From the NCBI GenBank assembly GCA_002086835.1, contig MVIG01000006.1:279717-343716 (forward strand): 64,000 nt of DNA, read 5' to 3'. Positions 18,560 to 29,261 of this stretch are shown here, in pieces (position 1 is the stretch's first letter; each line of letters opens with the position of its first letter). This DNA comes from Mycolicibacterium porcinum. Lineage in GTDB: Bacteria; Actinomycetota; Actinomycetes; Mycobacteriales; Mycobacteriaceae. A program made the position numbers and the translations under genes. A model generated the notes under the pieces. That model had not been told where the DNA came from. It was given only the letters and a program-made list of their open reading frames with translations, and did no database searches.

Positions 18560-19918
18560 TCAGGCCGGTCCCGGTGCGGGTCCGGGGGCAGGCCCGGGTG
18601 CTGGGCCGAGTCCCGGGACCGCAGGCGCGGCCTCGATCGGCGGGCCGACCGGTGCGGGACCGGGAGCGGGCACAGGAGCAGGTGCCGGGGCCAACGGGGC
18701 AATCGGGGCGGGGCCCGGCCCCGGCGGCGGGGCCTGCGGTGCCGGCCCGGGTCCAGGTCCGGGCGGCGGCGCCTGAGGAGCCTGCTCACCCAGACAGAAC
18801 ACCACGCACGTGGGTTGACGCGGTTGCTCCCACGGCGGCACCCATGGCGGCGGGGCGGCCGGCGTCTCCGACGGGATGGCCTGTGCCGGACCGGGCAACG
18901 GCCCGAGCACCTGACCCGGCGCGAAGCCCGGAACGTTCTGGGTGCCGGTCTCGTTGCGGTTGAGCAGCGGAATCAGGGCCAGCGGATCGCCCGCGGGAAG
19001 GCCGGTGGCATCGGCCGGCAGACCGGGGCCCAGGCCCTCCGGGTTGTCCAGATGGGAATCGCCGATCGGGGGAATGGACCCGGTGATCTCGGGCAGGTCG
19101 ACCGGCACCACGCCCGTGGCATACGCCGCGGCCCAGCCCAGCACGTTGCGGGCGTAGGCCACCGAGTTGTTGTACCGGAGGATGGCCGTCATGACCTGGG
19201 ACTGATCGCGCAGGTTGAGCCCGCCGCTGCACAGGTAGCGGGCAGCGGCCAGTGCCGAGTCGAACACGTTCTGCACATCGGCCTTGCCGTCGCCGTCACC
19301 GTCGGAGGCGTAGCGCGCCCAGGTCCCTGGCAGGAACTGCATGGGGCCCATGGCCCGGACATAGGAGATCCGGCCGGCTTGAGCGCTCTGGATGATGACC
19401 TCGTTGCCCGGAAGGGTGCCGTCGAGCGCGGGACCGTAGATGGGGCGGACGGCGGTGCCGCGGGCATCGGTGGCGCCGCCGTTGGCGTGCCCGGACTCGA
19501 TCCGGCCGATGCCGGCGAGCAGGTTCCAGCTGATTCCGCAGCCGGGGTAGGCGGCGGCCATCATCCGTTCCGCATTGCGGTAGGCCTTCAGTGAGGTTCC
19601 TGGAATGCCAAGGGCGCCAGGCGTATTGACGACGAAGGCGGGTGGGGGAGCCGAGATTGTGGTCATCGGCTTGATGCGGAAGCTGGTCGGGGGCCTGGCC
19701 GCGGCGACCACCGCGGGACCCGAGCGGTCGACCCGGGGTGCGACGGCGGCCAGCGGCGTGACCGCGGCGTTGGACACCTCGGCGTCCGGGGCTGCGGATC
19801 CGGCACCGGCGACGAGCACGATGGGGGCCAGGACGGCGACACCGAGCGCGGGCGAGCGCACGAGCTGGCTCATGCGGCGCCGAGCGGTTGCGATAGCCGC
19901 TCCTCCCCCTACGCGCAC
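18560..19918 (-). CDS. Exported lytic-transglycosylase-like protein with proline-rich tail (Rv1230c type)
   Basis: 452 residues. A hydrophobic N terminus (ALGVAVLAPIVLVAGAGSAA, residues about 24-43) suggests export. The SLT/MltB-like domain spans about 100-290, with the probable catalytic Glu141 in GIGRIESGHANGG and the MGPMQFLPGTWARY motif. The C-terminal third is dominated by Pro, Ala and Gly, ending in repeated GPAP units, and probably crosses or contacts the cell wall. It should cut or remodel peptidoglycan. The GTG at 19918 has AAGGAC upstream; the ATG at 19873 is the alternative. Confidence 0.87.
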   Translation of the reverse strand: MRVGGGAAIATARRRMSQLVRSPALGVAVLAPIVLVAGAGSAAPDAEVSNAAVTPLAAVAPRVDRSGPAVVAAARPPTSFRIKPMTTISAPPPAFVVNTPGALGIPGTSLKAYRNAERMMAAAYPGCGISWNLLAGIGRIESGHANGGATDARGTAVRPIYGPALDGTLPGNEVIIQSAQAGRISYVRAMGPMQFLPGTWARYASDGDGDGKADVQNVFDSALAAARYLCSGGLNLRDQSQVMTAILRYNNSVAYARNVLGWAAAYATGVVPVDLPEITGSIPPIGDSHLDNPEGLGPGLPADATGLPAGDPLALIPLLNRNETGTQNVPGFAPGQVLGPLPGPAQAIPSETPAAPPPWVPPWEQPRQPTCVVFCLGEQAPQAPPPGPGPGPAPQAPPPGPGPAPIAPLAPAPAPVPAPGPAPVGPPIEAAPAVPGLGPAPGPAPGPAPGPA

Positions 19919-20012
19919 GTACCCGTCCTTAAGTCAGCATTGGCCATGTTGTGAACCAAGTCACCATACATAGTCGAGGTTTCCGTTGTTACGACAATGG
20001 GCGACAGCGTGA

Positions 20013-20558
20013 TCAACCACTGCGTTTGGCCCTGCGATCGCCGGCGTCGGCTTTGCTCGCGTTGCTTCGGTCGACATCGGTCTGCGGGCCGAGTTCGGCG
20101 AGCAGCTCGCGCAGCTCCTCCAACTCCCGGCGCAGGTAATCGCGCGTGACCACCTCGCCGACCGCGAGCCGCAGCGACGCCAGCTCGCGGGCCAGATACT
20201 CGGTATCGGCCTTGGTCTGTTCGGCCCGGCGGCGGTCCTCCTCGAGCGCGACCCGGTCGCGGTTCTCCTGGCGGTTCTGTGCCAGCAGGATCAGCGGGGC
20301 GGCATAGGCGGCCTGGGTGGAAAAGGCCAGGTTGAGCAGGATGAACGGGTACGGATCCCACTCGAAGGTGAAGACGCCGATGTTCAGCGCGATCCAGACC
20401 ACCACGATGATCGTCTGGATCGCCAGGTAGCGGCCCGTGCCGAGGAACCGGGCGATCGACTCGCCGAACTGGCCGACCGCCTCGACGTCGACGTGCAGCC
20501 CGAAACCGCGCGTGCCACGGGGGGTGTCCAGCCGTTGCCGCGCTGTCGATTCGCTCAT
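20013..20558 (-). CDS. DUF1003 membrane protein (Rv1231c type)
   Basis: 181 residues. Two membrane helices (AIQTIIVVVWIALNIGVFTF and FILLNLAFSTQAAYAAPLIL, residues about 45-95) are followed by QNRQENRDRVALEEDRRRAE, the DUF1003 signature. The remaining C terminus is a predicted coiled coil. The ATG overlaps the stop of the MgtE-like gene by 4 bases, so the two are coupled and may act together. The function of the domain is not established. Confidence 0.87.
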   Translation of the reverse strand: MSESTARQRLDTPRGTRGFGLHVDVEAVGQFGESIARFLGTGRYLAIQTIIVVVWIALNIGVFTFEWDPYPFILLNLAFSTQAAYAAPLILLAQNRQENRDRVALEEDRRRAEQTKADTEYLARELASLRLAVGEVVTRDYLRRELEELRELLAELGPQTDVDRSNASKADAGDRRAKRSG

Positions 20559-21841
20559 AACCCCGCCACCGGGATCTCTGGCTCGTCACGTTCGCGCCAG
20601 TCGTCGGGCAGCATGTGGTCGAGCACGTCGTCCACCGACACCGCTCCCAACAGGTGATTCTCTTCGTCGACCACCGGTCCGCACACCAGGTTGTAGGCGG
20701 CGAAGTAGCGGGTCACCGCGGCCAGCGAATCGGCCGGACTCAGGCTGGGCAGATCGGTGTCGATGATGCCGCTCACCAGGGCCGCAGGGGGTTCGCGTAG
20801 CAGTCTCTGCAGGTGAACACAGCCCAGATACTGGCCGGTCGGGGTGGCGCTGGGCGGCCGCGTCACGAAGGCCATGGAAGCCAGCGCAGGGGTGAGATCC
20901 GGGTCGCGCACCTGTGCCAGCGCCTCGGCGACGGTGGTGTCGGGGGCCAGGACCACCGGCTCACTGGTCATCAGACCGCCCGCGGTGTCGGGGGAGTGGG
21001 CCAGCAGCCGTCGCACGTCCTCGGAGTCCTCGGGGTCCATCTTCCGCAGCAGGGTCTCGGCGTCGGCCGGGGTCATGGAGCCCAGAACGTCGGCGGCATC
21101 GTCGGGGTCCATCGCCTCCAGCACGTCGGCGGCGCGTTCGGTGTTCAGCTGGCGCAGCACCGCGGCCTGCTCATCCTCGGGAAGCTCCTGCAGCACATCG
21201 GCCAGGCGCTCGTCGTCGAAGGCCCGGTACAGCTCGTAGCGCCGTTTGACCGGCAGTTCGCGCAGCGCCTCGGCCACCTCGACCGGGCGCTGACCCTCGA
21301 ACTGCTCGAGCAGCGAGGCGACGCCCTGGTCCGGCATTGCCAGCCCCGACGGGGTCAGCCCGTGCACGTTCTGCCACTCGACGACGTGGATGTTGCTGCG
21401 CCGCCCCAGACGCCGCTGGGGGCGGACGGCCACCCGCGTCACCACCCAGTCGCGGGTGCGGGTCTGCTCGATGCCCAGATCGACTACCACGACGTCGATT
21501 CCGGCCAGCTGTTCCAGGTCCGGATCGTCGACCCGCACCCGGGTCTCCAGCACCTGACCCAGCACCAGTACCTCACCGGGCCGTTGCGCGAAGCGACGCA
21601 GCGACACACTGCCGGTGGCCAGTGTCACCGAACCCGGCTCGATCGCGGTCACCCGCAGGATCGGAACGAAAATCCTTCGCCGGGTGAGCAATTCGACCAC
21701 CAGGCCGAGAACGCGCGGTTGCTGGCGGACGATGCTGATGCTGATCACCACGTCGCGGACACGGCCGATGGACTCCCCGTCGGGGCCCAAGACCACCATC
21801 CCCGCCAGCCGGGCCGCGTAGACCCTGTTCACCGCCGCCAT
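20555..21841 (-). CDS. Soluble MgtE-like PRC-barrel/MgtE-N/CBS protein (Rv1232c type)
   Basis: 428 residues. Order of parts: PRC-barrel-like segments (LAGMVVLGPDGESIGRVRDV and the following repeat, residues about 13-170), an MgtE N-terminal superhelical domain with repeats such as LADVLQELPEDEQAAVL and AADVLEAMDPDDAADVL (about 190-295), then a CBS pair to the end. The transmembrane Mg2+ channel domain of real MgtE is absent. It is therefore a cytosolic sensor half rather than a transporter. The ATG at 21841 follows a TACCCT -10 (minus strand 21854-21849) by 7 bases. Coupled to DUF1003. Confidence 0.85.
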   Translation of the reverse strand: MAAVNRVYAARLAGMVVLGPDGESIGRVRDVVISISIVRQQPRVLGLVVELLTRRRIFVPILRVTAIEPGSVTLATGSVSLRRFAQRPGEVLVLGQVLETRVRVDDPDLEQLAGIDVVVVDLGIEQTRTRDWVVTRVAVRPQRRLGRRSNIHVVEWQNVHGLTPSGLAMPDQGVASLLEQFEGQRPVEVAEALRELPVKRRYELYRAFDDERLADVLQELPEDEQAAVLRQLNTERAADVLEAMDPDDAADVLGSMTPADAETLLRKMDPEDSEDVRRLLAHSPDTAGGLMTSEPVVLAPDTTVAEALAQVRDPDLTPALASMAFVTRPPSATPTGQYLGCVHLQRLLREPPAALVSGIIDTDLPSLSPADSLAAVTRYFAAYNLVCGPVVDEENHLLGAVSVDDVLDHMLPDDWRERDEPEIPVAGL

Positions 21842-21848
21842 GAAACAA

Positions 21849-21854
21849 AGGGTA
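21849..21854 (-). promoter_or_regulatory. -10 of leaderless MgtE-like gene
   Basis: TACCCT on the minus strand, 7 bases before the ATG at 21841. It lies just inside the divergent transcription unit and overlaps the AAAGGG that could serve the lyase gene as Shine-Dalgarno. Confidence 0.5.
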
Positions 21855-21860
21855 GAGACT

Positions 21861-22823
21861 GTGGTCGTGGAGAACACGTATCGACCCCGTAGAACGTGCC
21901 TCTCGGTTCCGGGAAGCAGCCTGAAGATGATCGAGAAGGCCAAGAGCCTGCCCGCTGACGAGGTGTTCCTGGACTTGGAGGACGCGGTCGCACCCGGCGC
22001 CAAGGAGTCGGCCCGGGCGCAGGTGGCCGCGGCACTCGCCGACGACGGTTGGGCGGGACAGCTGCGCGGGGTACGGGTCAACGACTGGACCACACCGTGG
22101 ACCTACGCCGACGTGATCGAGGTCGTGGCGGGCGCCGGCGGACAGCTCGACCTGATCGTCCTGCCGAAGGTGACCGAGGCGTCGCACGTCCAGGCCCTCG
22201 ATCTGCTGCTCACCCAACTGGAGGCCACCCACGGTCTGGAGCCGGGCCGCATCGGGATCGAGGCACAGATCGAGAACGCGCAGGGGCTGACCAACATCGA
22301 TGCGATCGCGGCGGCGCCGCGGGTTCAGGCGCTGGTCCTCGGGCCCGGGGACATGGCGGCCAGCCTCAACATGCGCACCCTGGAGGTCGGCGGGCAGCCC
22401 GACGGCTACGACATCGGCGACGCCCACCACCACGTCCTGATGCGGATCCTGATCGCCGCGCGCAGCCGGGGCATCAACGCGATCGACGGGCCGTACGTGA
22501 AGGTGCGCGACGTGGACGGCTTCCGCCGGGTGGCCGGTCGGTCAGCCGCGCTGGGCTACGACGGCAAGTGGGTGTTGCATCCGGACCAGATCGAGGCGGG
22601 CAACGAGATCTTCAGCCCGCGTCAGGCCGACTACGACCATGCCGAGCTGATCCTGGACGCCTACGAATGGCACACCTCGCATGCCGGTGGGGCCAGGGGT
22701 GCGGTGATGCTGGGCGACGAGATGATCGACGAGGCCAGCCGCAAGATGGCGTTGGTGATCGCGGGCAAGGGACGGGCCGCGGGGATGAGCCGGCTGGCTG
22801 AGCCGTTCACACCGCCCAGCTGA
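21861..22823 (+). CDS. HpcH/HpaI aldolase, citrate-lyase/malyl-CoA-lyase family
   Basis: 320 residues of the CoA-ester lyase family. RRTCLSVPGSSLKMIEKA, EVFLDLEDAVAPGAK and the ENAQGLTNID, LVLGPGDMA motifs carry the Arg, Glu and Asp residues that bind Mg2+ and the CoA ester. It probably cleaves or forms a malyl-CoA-like thioester; the exact substrate cannot be read. Start choice is uncertain: an ATG at 21840 overlaps the divergent MgtE-like start codon, so the GTG at 21861, 8 bases after AAAGGG, is preferred. Confidence 0.82.
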   Translation: MVVENTYRPRRTCLSVPGSSLKMIEKAKSLPADEVFLDLEDAVAPGAKESARAQVAAALADDGWAGQLRGVRVNDWTTPWTYADVIEVVAGAGGQLDLIVLPKVTEASHVQALDLLLTQLEATHGLEPGRIGIEAQIENAQGLTNIDAIAAAPRVQALVLGPGDMAASLNMRTLEVGGQPDGYDIGDAHHHVLMRILIAARSRGINAIDGPYVKVRDVDGFRRVAGRSAALGYDGKWVLHPDQIEAGNEIFSPRQADYDHAELILDAYEWHTSHAGGARGAVMLGDEMIDEASRKMALVIAGKGRAAGMSRLAEPFTPPS

Positions 22824-22863
22824 CCGGGTCGTGTGCTGCCGCAGGGTAATTCGGTGCGGCAGG

Positions 22864-23457
22864 CTACGGGGAGAGCATGGCGGCCACGAAAAGCACCAAC
22901 CAGCCCAAACCGATGAGGGTGCCGACTGCGCCCACCGCGATGCCGGCGATCGCCAGGCCACGCCCCGGTTGTCCGCTCCGCTGGATCTGGTTCAGGGCCG
23001 TGACCCCGAGGCCGATTCCGACGAGACCGGCGAGCAGTCCCATTCCGCACATGGCGAACAGCAGCACCGACAGGATCGAGGCGACGAGGCTGCCGATGGC
23101 CACGGTGTTGGTCGGCCCCGACGGCGGCATCCCGTAGCCGCCGGGGTATCCGGGGTAAACCGGCGGGGGAAAAGGCGGCGGATAGGGCGGGGGATAGCTG
23201 GACACGCCCGGGTACGGCGGCGTCGGCGCGTAGCCGGGCGGGATGTCCGCGGGGTAATCGATCGCGGGTGGATACGGCGCGCCGACCTCGTAGCCCTGCG
23301 GTCCGAATTCGTACGACGGTTGCGCCCCGCCGCTGTGCGGCCGATCCTGGGAATGCTCGATGGAAGGTGCTTCGTAGCCGCCGGACAACGGTTCCGACGG
23401 CTGGGAGCCGGGGTCGGATGGCGGCGTTTCGCCCGCGTTGCCGTCCGGGTTTGTCAT
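22864..23457 (-). CDS. Proline-rich DUF4190 membrane protein (Rv1233c type)
   Basis: 197 residues. The first 110 are low-complexity and rich in Pro, Gly and Tyr (YPPPYPPPFPPPVYPG). Two membrane helices follow (VAIGSLVASILSVLLFAMCG and GLAIAGIAVGAVGTLIGLGW), joined by GVTALNQIQRSGQPGRG, the DUF4190 signature. The role is unknown. The ATG at 23457 follows a TAGGTT -10 (minus strand 23470-23465) by 7 bases, so it is probably leaderless. A much longer upstream reading is only an open frame. Confidence 0.85.
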   Translation of the reverse strand: MTNPDGNAGETPPSDPGSQPSEPLSGGYEAPSIEHSQDRPHSGGAQPSYEFGPQGYEVGAPYPPAIDYPADIPPGYAPTPPYPGVSSYPPPYPPPFPPPVYPGYPGGYGMPPSGPTNTVAIGSLVASILSVLLFAMCGMGLLAGLVGIGLGVTALNQIQRSGQPGRGLAIAGIAVGAVGTLIGLGWLVLFVAAMLSP

Positions 23458-23464
23458 GCTGATC

Positions 23465-23470
23465 AACCTA
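23465..23470 (-). promoter_or_regulatory. -10 of leaderless DUF4190 gene
   Basis: TAGGTT on the minus strand, 7 bases before the ATG at 23457. Confidence 0.5.
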
Positions 23471-23583
23471 GCGCAAAGACGGTGACGCCCCGGGCGCGTG
23501 ACGTCGGCACCAAATCCGGTGTGAGGGCGTTGCTGTAACGAGAGCAGCCGCCAAGCGGGCGGTGCGGAGGAGAGTGAAGTTCG

Positions 23584-24090
23584 ATGACGAGCCCATTTCA
23601 GTCCGGTCAGACTCCGGGCGGCGCGCCGGCCGCGCGCGGTGCATTGCCGACGCCGCCCAAGGGCTGGCCGATCGGTTCCTACCCGACATACGCGGAGGCC
23701 CAGCGGGCCGTCGACTACCTGTCCGACCAACAGTTCCCGGTACAGCAGGTCACCATCGTCGGGGTGGACCTCATGCAGGTCGAGCGCGTCACAGGTCGGC
23801 TGAGCTGGCCGAAGGTGCTCGGCGGCGGTGTGCTGTCGGGTGCGTGGTTGGGCCTGTTCATCGGCCTGATCCTGGGCTTTTTCAGCCCTAACCCGTGGAG
23901 CGCGCTGCTCACCGGCCTGGTCGCCGGTGTCTTCTTCGGCCTGATCACCTCGGCCATCCCGTATGCGATGGCTCGCGGCACAAGAGATTTCAGTTCGACG
24001 ATGCAGCTGGTGGCGGGCCGCTACGACGTCCTGTGCGATCCGCAGGGGGCCGAACAGGGTCGGGATCTGCTGGCGCGCTTGACGATCTGA
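23584..24090 (+). CDS. General stress protein 17M/YflT-like membrane protein (Rv1234 type)
   Basis: 168 residues. A YflT-like domain (SYPTYAEAQRAVDYLSDQQF, VQQVTIVGVDL, residues about 32-62) precedes a glycine-rich pair of membrane helices (GGGVLSGAWLGLFIGLILGF and ALLTGLVAGVFFGLITSAIP). The C-terminal YDVLCDPQGAEQGRDLL closes the domain. The family appears in stress regulons but its mechanism is unknown. GGAGGAGAG about 10 bases before the ATG supports the start. Divergent from the DUF4190 gene. Confidence 0.82.
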   Translation: MTSPFQSGQTPGGAPAARGALPTPPKGWPIGSYPTYAEAQRAVDYLSDQQFPVQQVTIVGVDLMQVERVTGRLSWPKVLGGGVLSGAWLGLFIGLILGFFSPNPWSALLTGLVAGVFFGLITSAIPYAMARGTRDFSSTMQLVAGRYDVLCDPQGAEQGRDLLARLTI

Positions 24091-24135
24091 CCCGGGGTGC
24101 GGCCGCGGATCGGCTGCGGTGGCAAATGTCCGCAG

Positions 24136-24149
24136 GTCACGATTGTGAC
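24136..24149. promoter_or_regulatory. Inverted repeat GTCAC-N4-GTGAC upstream of lpqY
   Basis: Perfect 5-bp arms with the GATT spacer, about 100 bases before the lpqY GTG, in the only sizeable gap before the trehalose importer. It could be an operator, but half-sites this short are weak evidence. Confidence 0.3.
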
Positions 24150-24235
24150 GCGGCACGCCCAAACGGTTGCACATGACTCCGCATAGCTCTACGGTTTGCG
24201 CGCGGGAGCCGCTGTGGCGGCGACATCGAATGTGA

Positions 24236-26531
<2,296 letters not shown>

Positions 26532-26535
<4 letters not shown>

Positions 26536-27368
26536 GCGAGCGGGTGAGTGCGCGGCGCGCGACCGGGTGGACGGTCGTGAACATCCTGGTGGTGCTCTAT
26601 GCGCTGATACCGGTGCTGTGGATCCTGTCGTTGTCATTGAAGCCGACGTCAAGCGTCAAGGACGGCAAGCTGATTCCGGCCGAGATCACCTTCGACAACT
26701 ACAAGGGCATCTTCAGCGGCAACATCTTCACCTCGGCCCTGGTCAACTCGATCGGTATCGGCCTGATCACCACGGTGATCGCCGTGGCGATCGGCGGCAT
26801 GGCCGCCTATGCGGTGGCGCGCCTGGATTTCCCCGGCAAGAAGCTGTTGGTGGGTGTGGCCCTGTTGATCGCGATGTTCCCGCAGATCTCGCTGGTGACC
26901 CCGATCTTCAACCTGTGGCGCACGATCGGCCTGTTCGACACCTGGCCCGGCCTGATCATTCCCTACATCACGTTCGCGCTGCCGTTGGCGATCTACACCC
27001 TCTCGGCGTTCTTCCGGGAGATCCCATGGGATCTGGAGAAGGCGGCCAAGATGGACGGGGCGACTCCGGCCCAGGCCTTCCGGAAGGTGATCGCACCGCT
27101 GGCGGCCCCGGGCATCGTCACCGCGGCCATCCTGGTCTTCATCTTCGCGTGGAACGACCTGCTGCTGGCGTTGTCGCTGACCGCCACGCAGCGGGCGATC
27201 ACCGCACCCGTGGCGATCGCGAACTTCACCGGCAGTTCGCAATTCGAGGAGCCGACCGGGTCGATCGCGGCGGGCGCGATGGTCATCACCATCCCGATCA
27301 TTATCTTTGTTCTCATCTTCCAGCGGCGCATCGTCGCTGGCCTGACATCCGGTGCGGTAAAGGGGTAA
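26532..27368 (+). CDS. sugB: Trehalose ABC importer permease SugB
   Basis: 278 residues, MalG-type permease with six membrane helices. The EAA-loop [20 protein letters not shown] is visible, and [20 protein letters not shown] is the usual periplasm-facing segment after helix 1. The ATG at 26532 overlaps the sugA stop by 4 bases; a much longer upstream frame overlaps sugA and was rejected. Orthologue of Rv1237. Confidence 0.93.
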
Positions 27369-27372
27369 ATGG

Positions 27373-28659
27373 ATGGCCGAAATCGTTTTGGACCGGGTCA
27401 CCAAGAGTTACCCCGACGGCGCGGGCGGCACCAGGGCAGCGGTCAAAGAATTCTCGATGACCATCGCCGACGGCGAGTTCATCATCCTGGTGGGCCCGTC
27501 GGGCTGTGGTAAGTCCACCACGCTCAACATGATTGCCGGCCTTGAGGACATCTCGTCGGGCGAGTTGAGCATCGGCGGGGAGCGCGTCAACGAGAAGGCA
27601 CCAAAGGACCGCGATATCGCGATGGTGTTCCAGTCCTATGCGCTCTACCCGCACATGACGGTGCGCCAGAACATCGCGTTCCCGCTCACTCTGGCCAAGC
27701 TCAAGAAGGACGAGATCGCGGCCAAGGTGGAAGAGACCGCCAAGATCCTCGACCTGACCGAACTTCTCGACCGCAAGCCGGCCCAGCTGTCCGGCGGGCA
27801 GCGTCAGCGGGTGGCTATGGGCCGGGCAATCGTGCGCCGCCCCAAGGCATTCCTGATGGACGAGCCGCTGAGCAACCTGGACGCCAAGCTGCGCGTGCAG
27901 ATGCGCGCCGAGATCGCGCGGCTGCAGAGCAGGCTGGGCACCACCACGGTCTACGTGACCCACGATCAGACCGAGGCGATGACCCTGGGTGATCGCGTTG
28001 TGGTGTTGCTGGCAGGCGAGATCCAGCAGATCGGCACCCCGGACGAGCTGTACAACAACCCGGCGAACCTGTTCGTGGCGGGCTTCATCGGGTCGCCGGC
28101 GATGAACTTCTTCCCGGCCACCTTCACCGACGTCGGGGTGCGCCTTCCATTCGGCGACGTCACCCTGACCCAGCAGGTGCACGATCTGCTGGACCGGGCG
28201 CCCAAGCCCGACAACATCATCGTCGGCATCCGGCCCGAGCACCTGGAGGATGCGTCGCTGCTCGACGGCTACGCGCGGATCAGGGCGTTGAGTTTCGAGG
28301 TGCGGGCCGACATCGTCGAGTCGCTCGGTGCGGACAAGTATGTGCACTTCACCCTCGACGGTGCCGGCGCCGAGGCCGCGCAGCTCGCCGAGCTCGCCGC
28401 CGATTCGGGTTCGGGCGCAAACGAGTTCGTGGCGCGGGTCTCGGCGGAGTCCAAGGCGACTGCAGGTCAGCAGATCCAGCTGGCCTTCGACACCTCCAAG
28501 CTGGTGATCTTCGACGCCGAAACCGGCGCGAACCTGACCCGCACCGAGCCCGCCGTGGCCGACGACCCGGAGCCTGCCGACGAAGCCGGCGAAGTCGAAC
28601 AAGAGGCTGCCGCGCCCGCCGAATCGGCCGAGCCGGCCGGAGAACCGACCGAAGAGTGA
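27373..28659 (+). CDS. sugC: Trehalose ABC importer ATPase SugC
   Basis: 428 residues. Walker [10 protein letters not shown] is at 41-49, the signature is LSGGQRQR, Walker B is [12 protein letters not shown], and the switch His lies in [11 protein letters not shown] MalK-like TOBE/OB regulatory domain follows (about 240-385). Compared with about 393 residues in M. tuberculosis, it carries an extra acidic tail of some 35 residues rich in Glu, Pro and Ala. Four bases after sugB. The last bases overlap the GTG of the SUFU-domain gene. Confidence 0.94.
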   Translation: MAEIVLDRVTKSYPDGAGGTRAAVKEFSMTIADGEFIILVGPSGCGKSTTLNMIAGLEDISSGELSIGGERVNEKAPKDRDIAMVFQSYALYPHMTVRQNIAFPLTLAKLKKDEIAAKVEETAKILDLTELLDRKPAQLSGGQRQRVAMGRAIVRRPKAFLMDEPLSNLDAKLRVQMRAEIARLQSRLGTTTVYVTHDQTEAMTLGDRVVVLLAGEIQQIGTPDELYNNPANLFVAGFIGSPAMNFFPATFTDVGVRLPFGDVTLTQQVHDLLDRAPKPDNIIVGIRPEHLEDASLLDGYARIRALSFEVRADIVESLGADKYVHFTLDGAGAEAAQLAELAADSGSGANEFVARVSAESKATAGQQIQLAFDTSKLVIFDAETGANLTRTEPAVADDPEPADEAGEVEQEAAAPAESAEPAGEPTEE

Positions 28660-29261
28660 TCGACGTCCTGGCTGCCGTTCGCGCCCACGTGGGCGAGCAT
28701 TTCGGCGCCGCCGGCATCACCGGGGAGCCCGTCAGTGCCAGCGTCACCTTCCTGGGCACCGAGCGCATCGATGTCCTGCGGTTCGGCCCGGATCTGAGCG
28801 CCGGCGGGCAGGATCTGTATCACTATGTGACGCTGGGTTGTTCACGTCACCCGATGTTCGACCCGACCGAGCTGGTCTCCGATCCGATCCACGGTCCCCG
28901 GGCCGAGGTGGTGCTGTCGCTGCGGGGGCCGACCCCGAGCGGGCTGGCCCGGTCGCTGGCCGTCCTGGCCGCCGCGCCCGCGGTGGAGGGCCTGGTCCTG
29001 GAGGCCGATGCGCTCATCGATCTGGAGACGCAGTTGTTCGACTCCGCACCGTTCAGCGCATTTCTGTTGGGCCCCAGCGATATTGGCGAGGTAACCCTGC
29101 CCGATCCACTGTCCCCGGTGGCTGTGCTGTCGGCGACGCCGATCACCGCCACCGAGGCCGCCTGGGTGCGGCTCAAGGGCGCCGACGCGATGCGGGAAGC
29201 CTGGCAGACCGACGGGGTCGACGTGCTGGACCCCACCCGCAGGGCGGCCAGCCCCAGCTAG
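28656..29261 (+). CDS. Suppressor-of-fused (SUFU) domain protein
   Basis: 201 residues. [54 protein letters not shown] and the later [19 protein letters not shown] match the bacterial SUFU domain (PF05076), often found as an immunity-type or adaptor protein. No signal or membrane segment. The GTG overlaps the sugC stop by 4 bases, so it should be made together with the importer. M. tuberculosis goes straight to corA here, so this gene is an addition. The role in trehalose uptake is unknown. Confidence 0.78.
   Translation: MIDVLAAVRAHVGEHFGAAGITGEPVSASVTFLGTERIDVLRFGPDLSAGGQDLYHYVTLGCSRHPMFDPTELVSDPIHGPRAEVVLSLRGPTPSGLARSLAVLAAAPAVEGLVLEADALIDLETQLFDSAPFSAFLLGPSDIGEVTLPDPLSPVAVLSATPITATEAAWVRLKGADAMREAWQTDGVDVLDPTRRAASPS

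Noticed and set aside
18511-18789. N-terminal extension of Mrp
   Set aside because: Arg-rich, overlaps the transglycosylase-like gene, and MSESATEL matches the family start.
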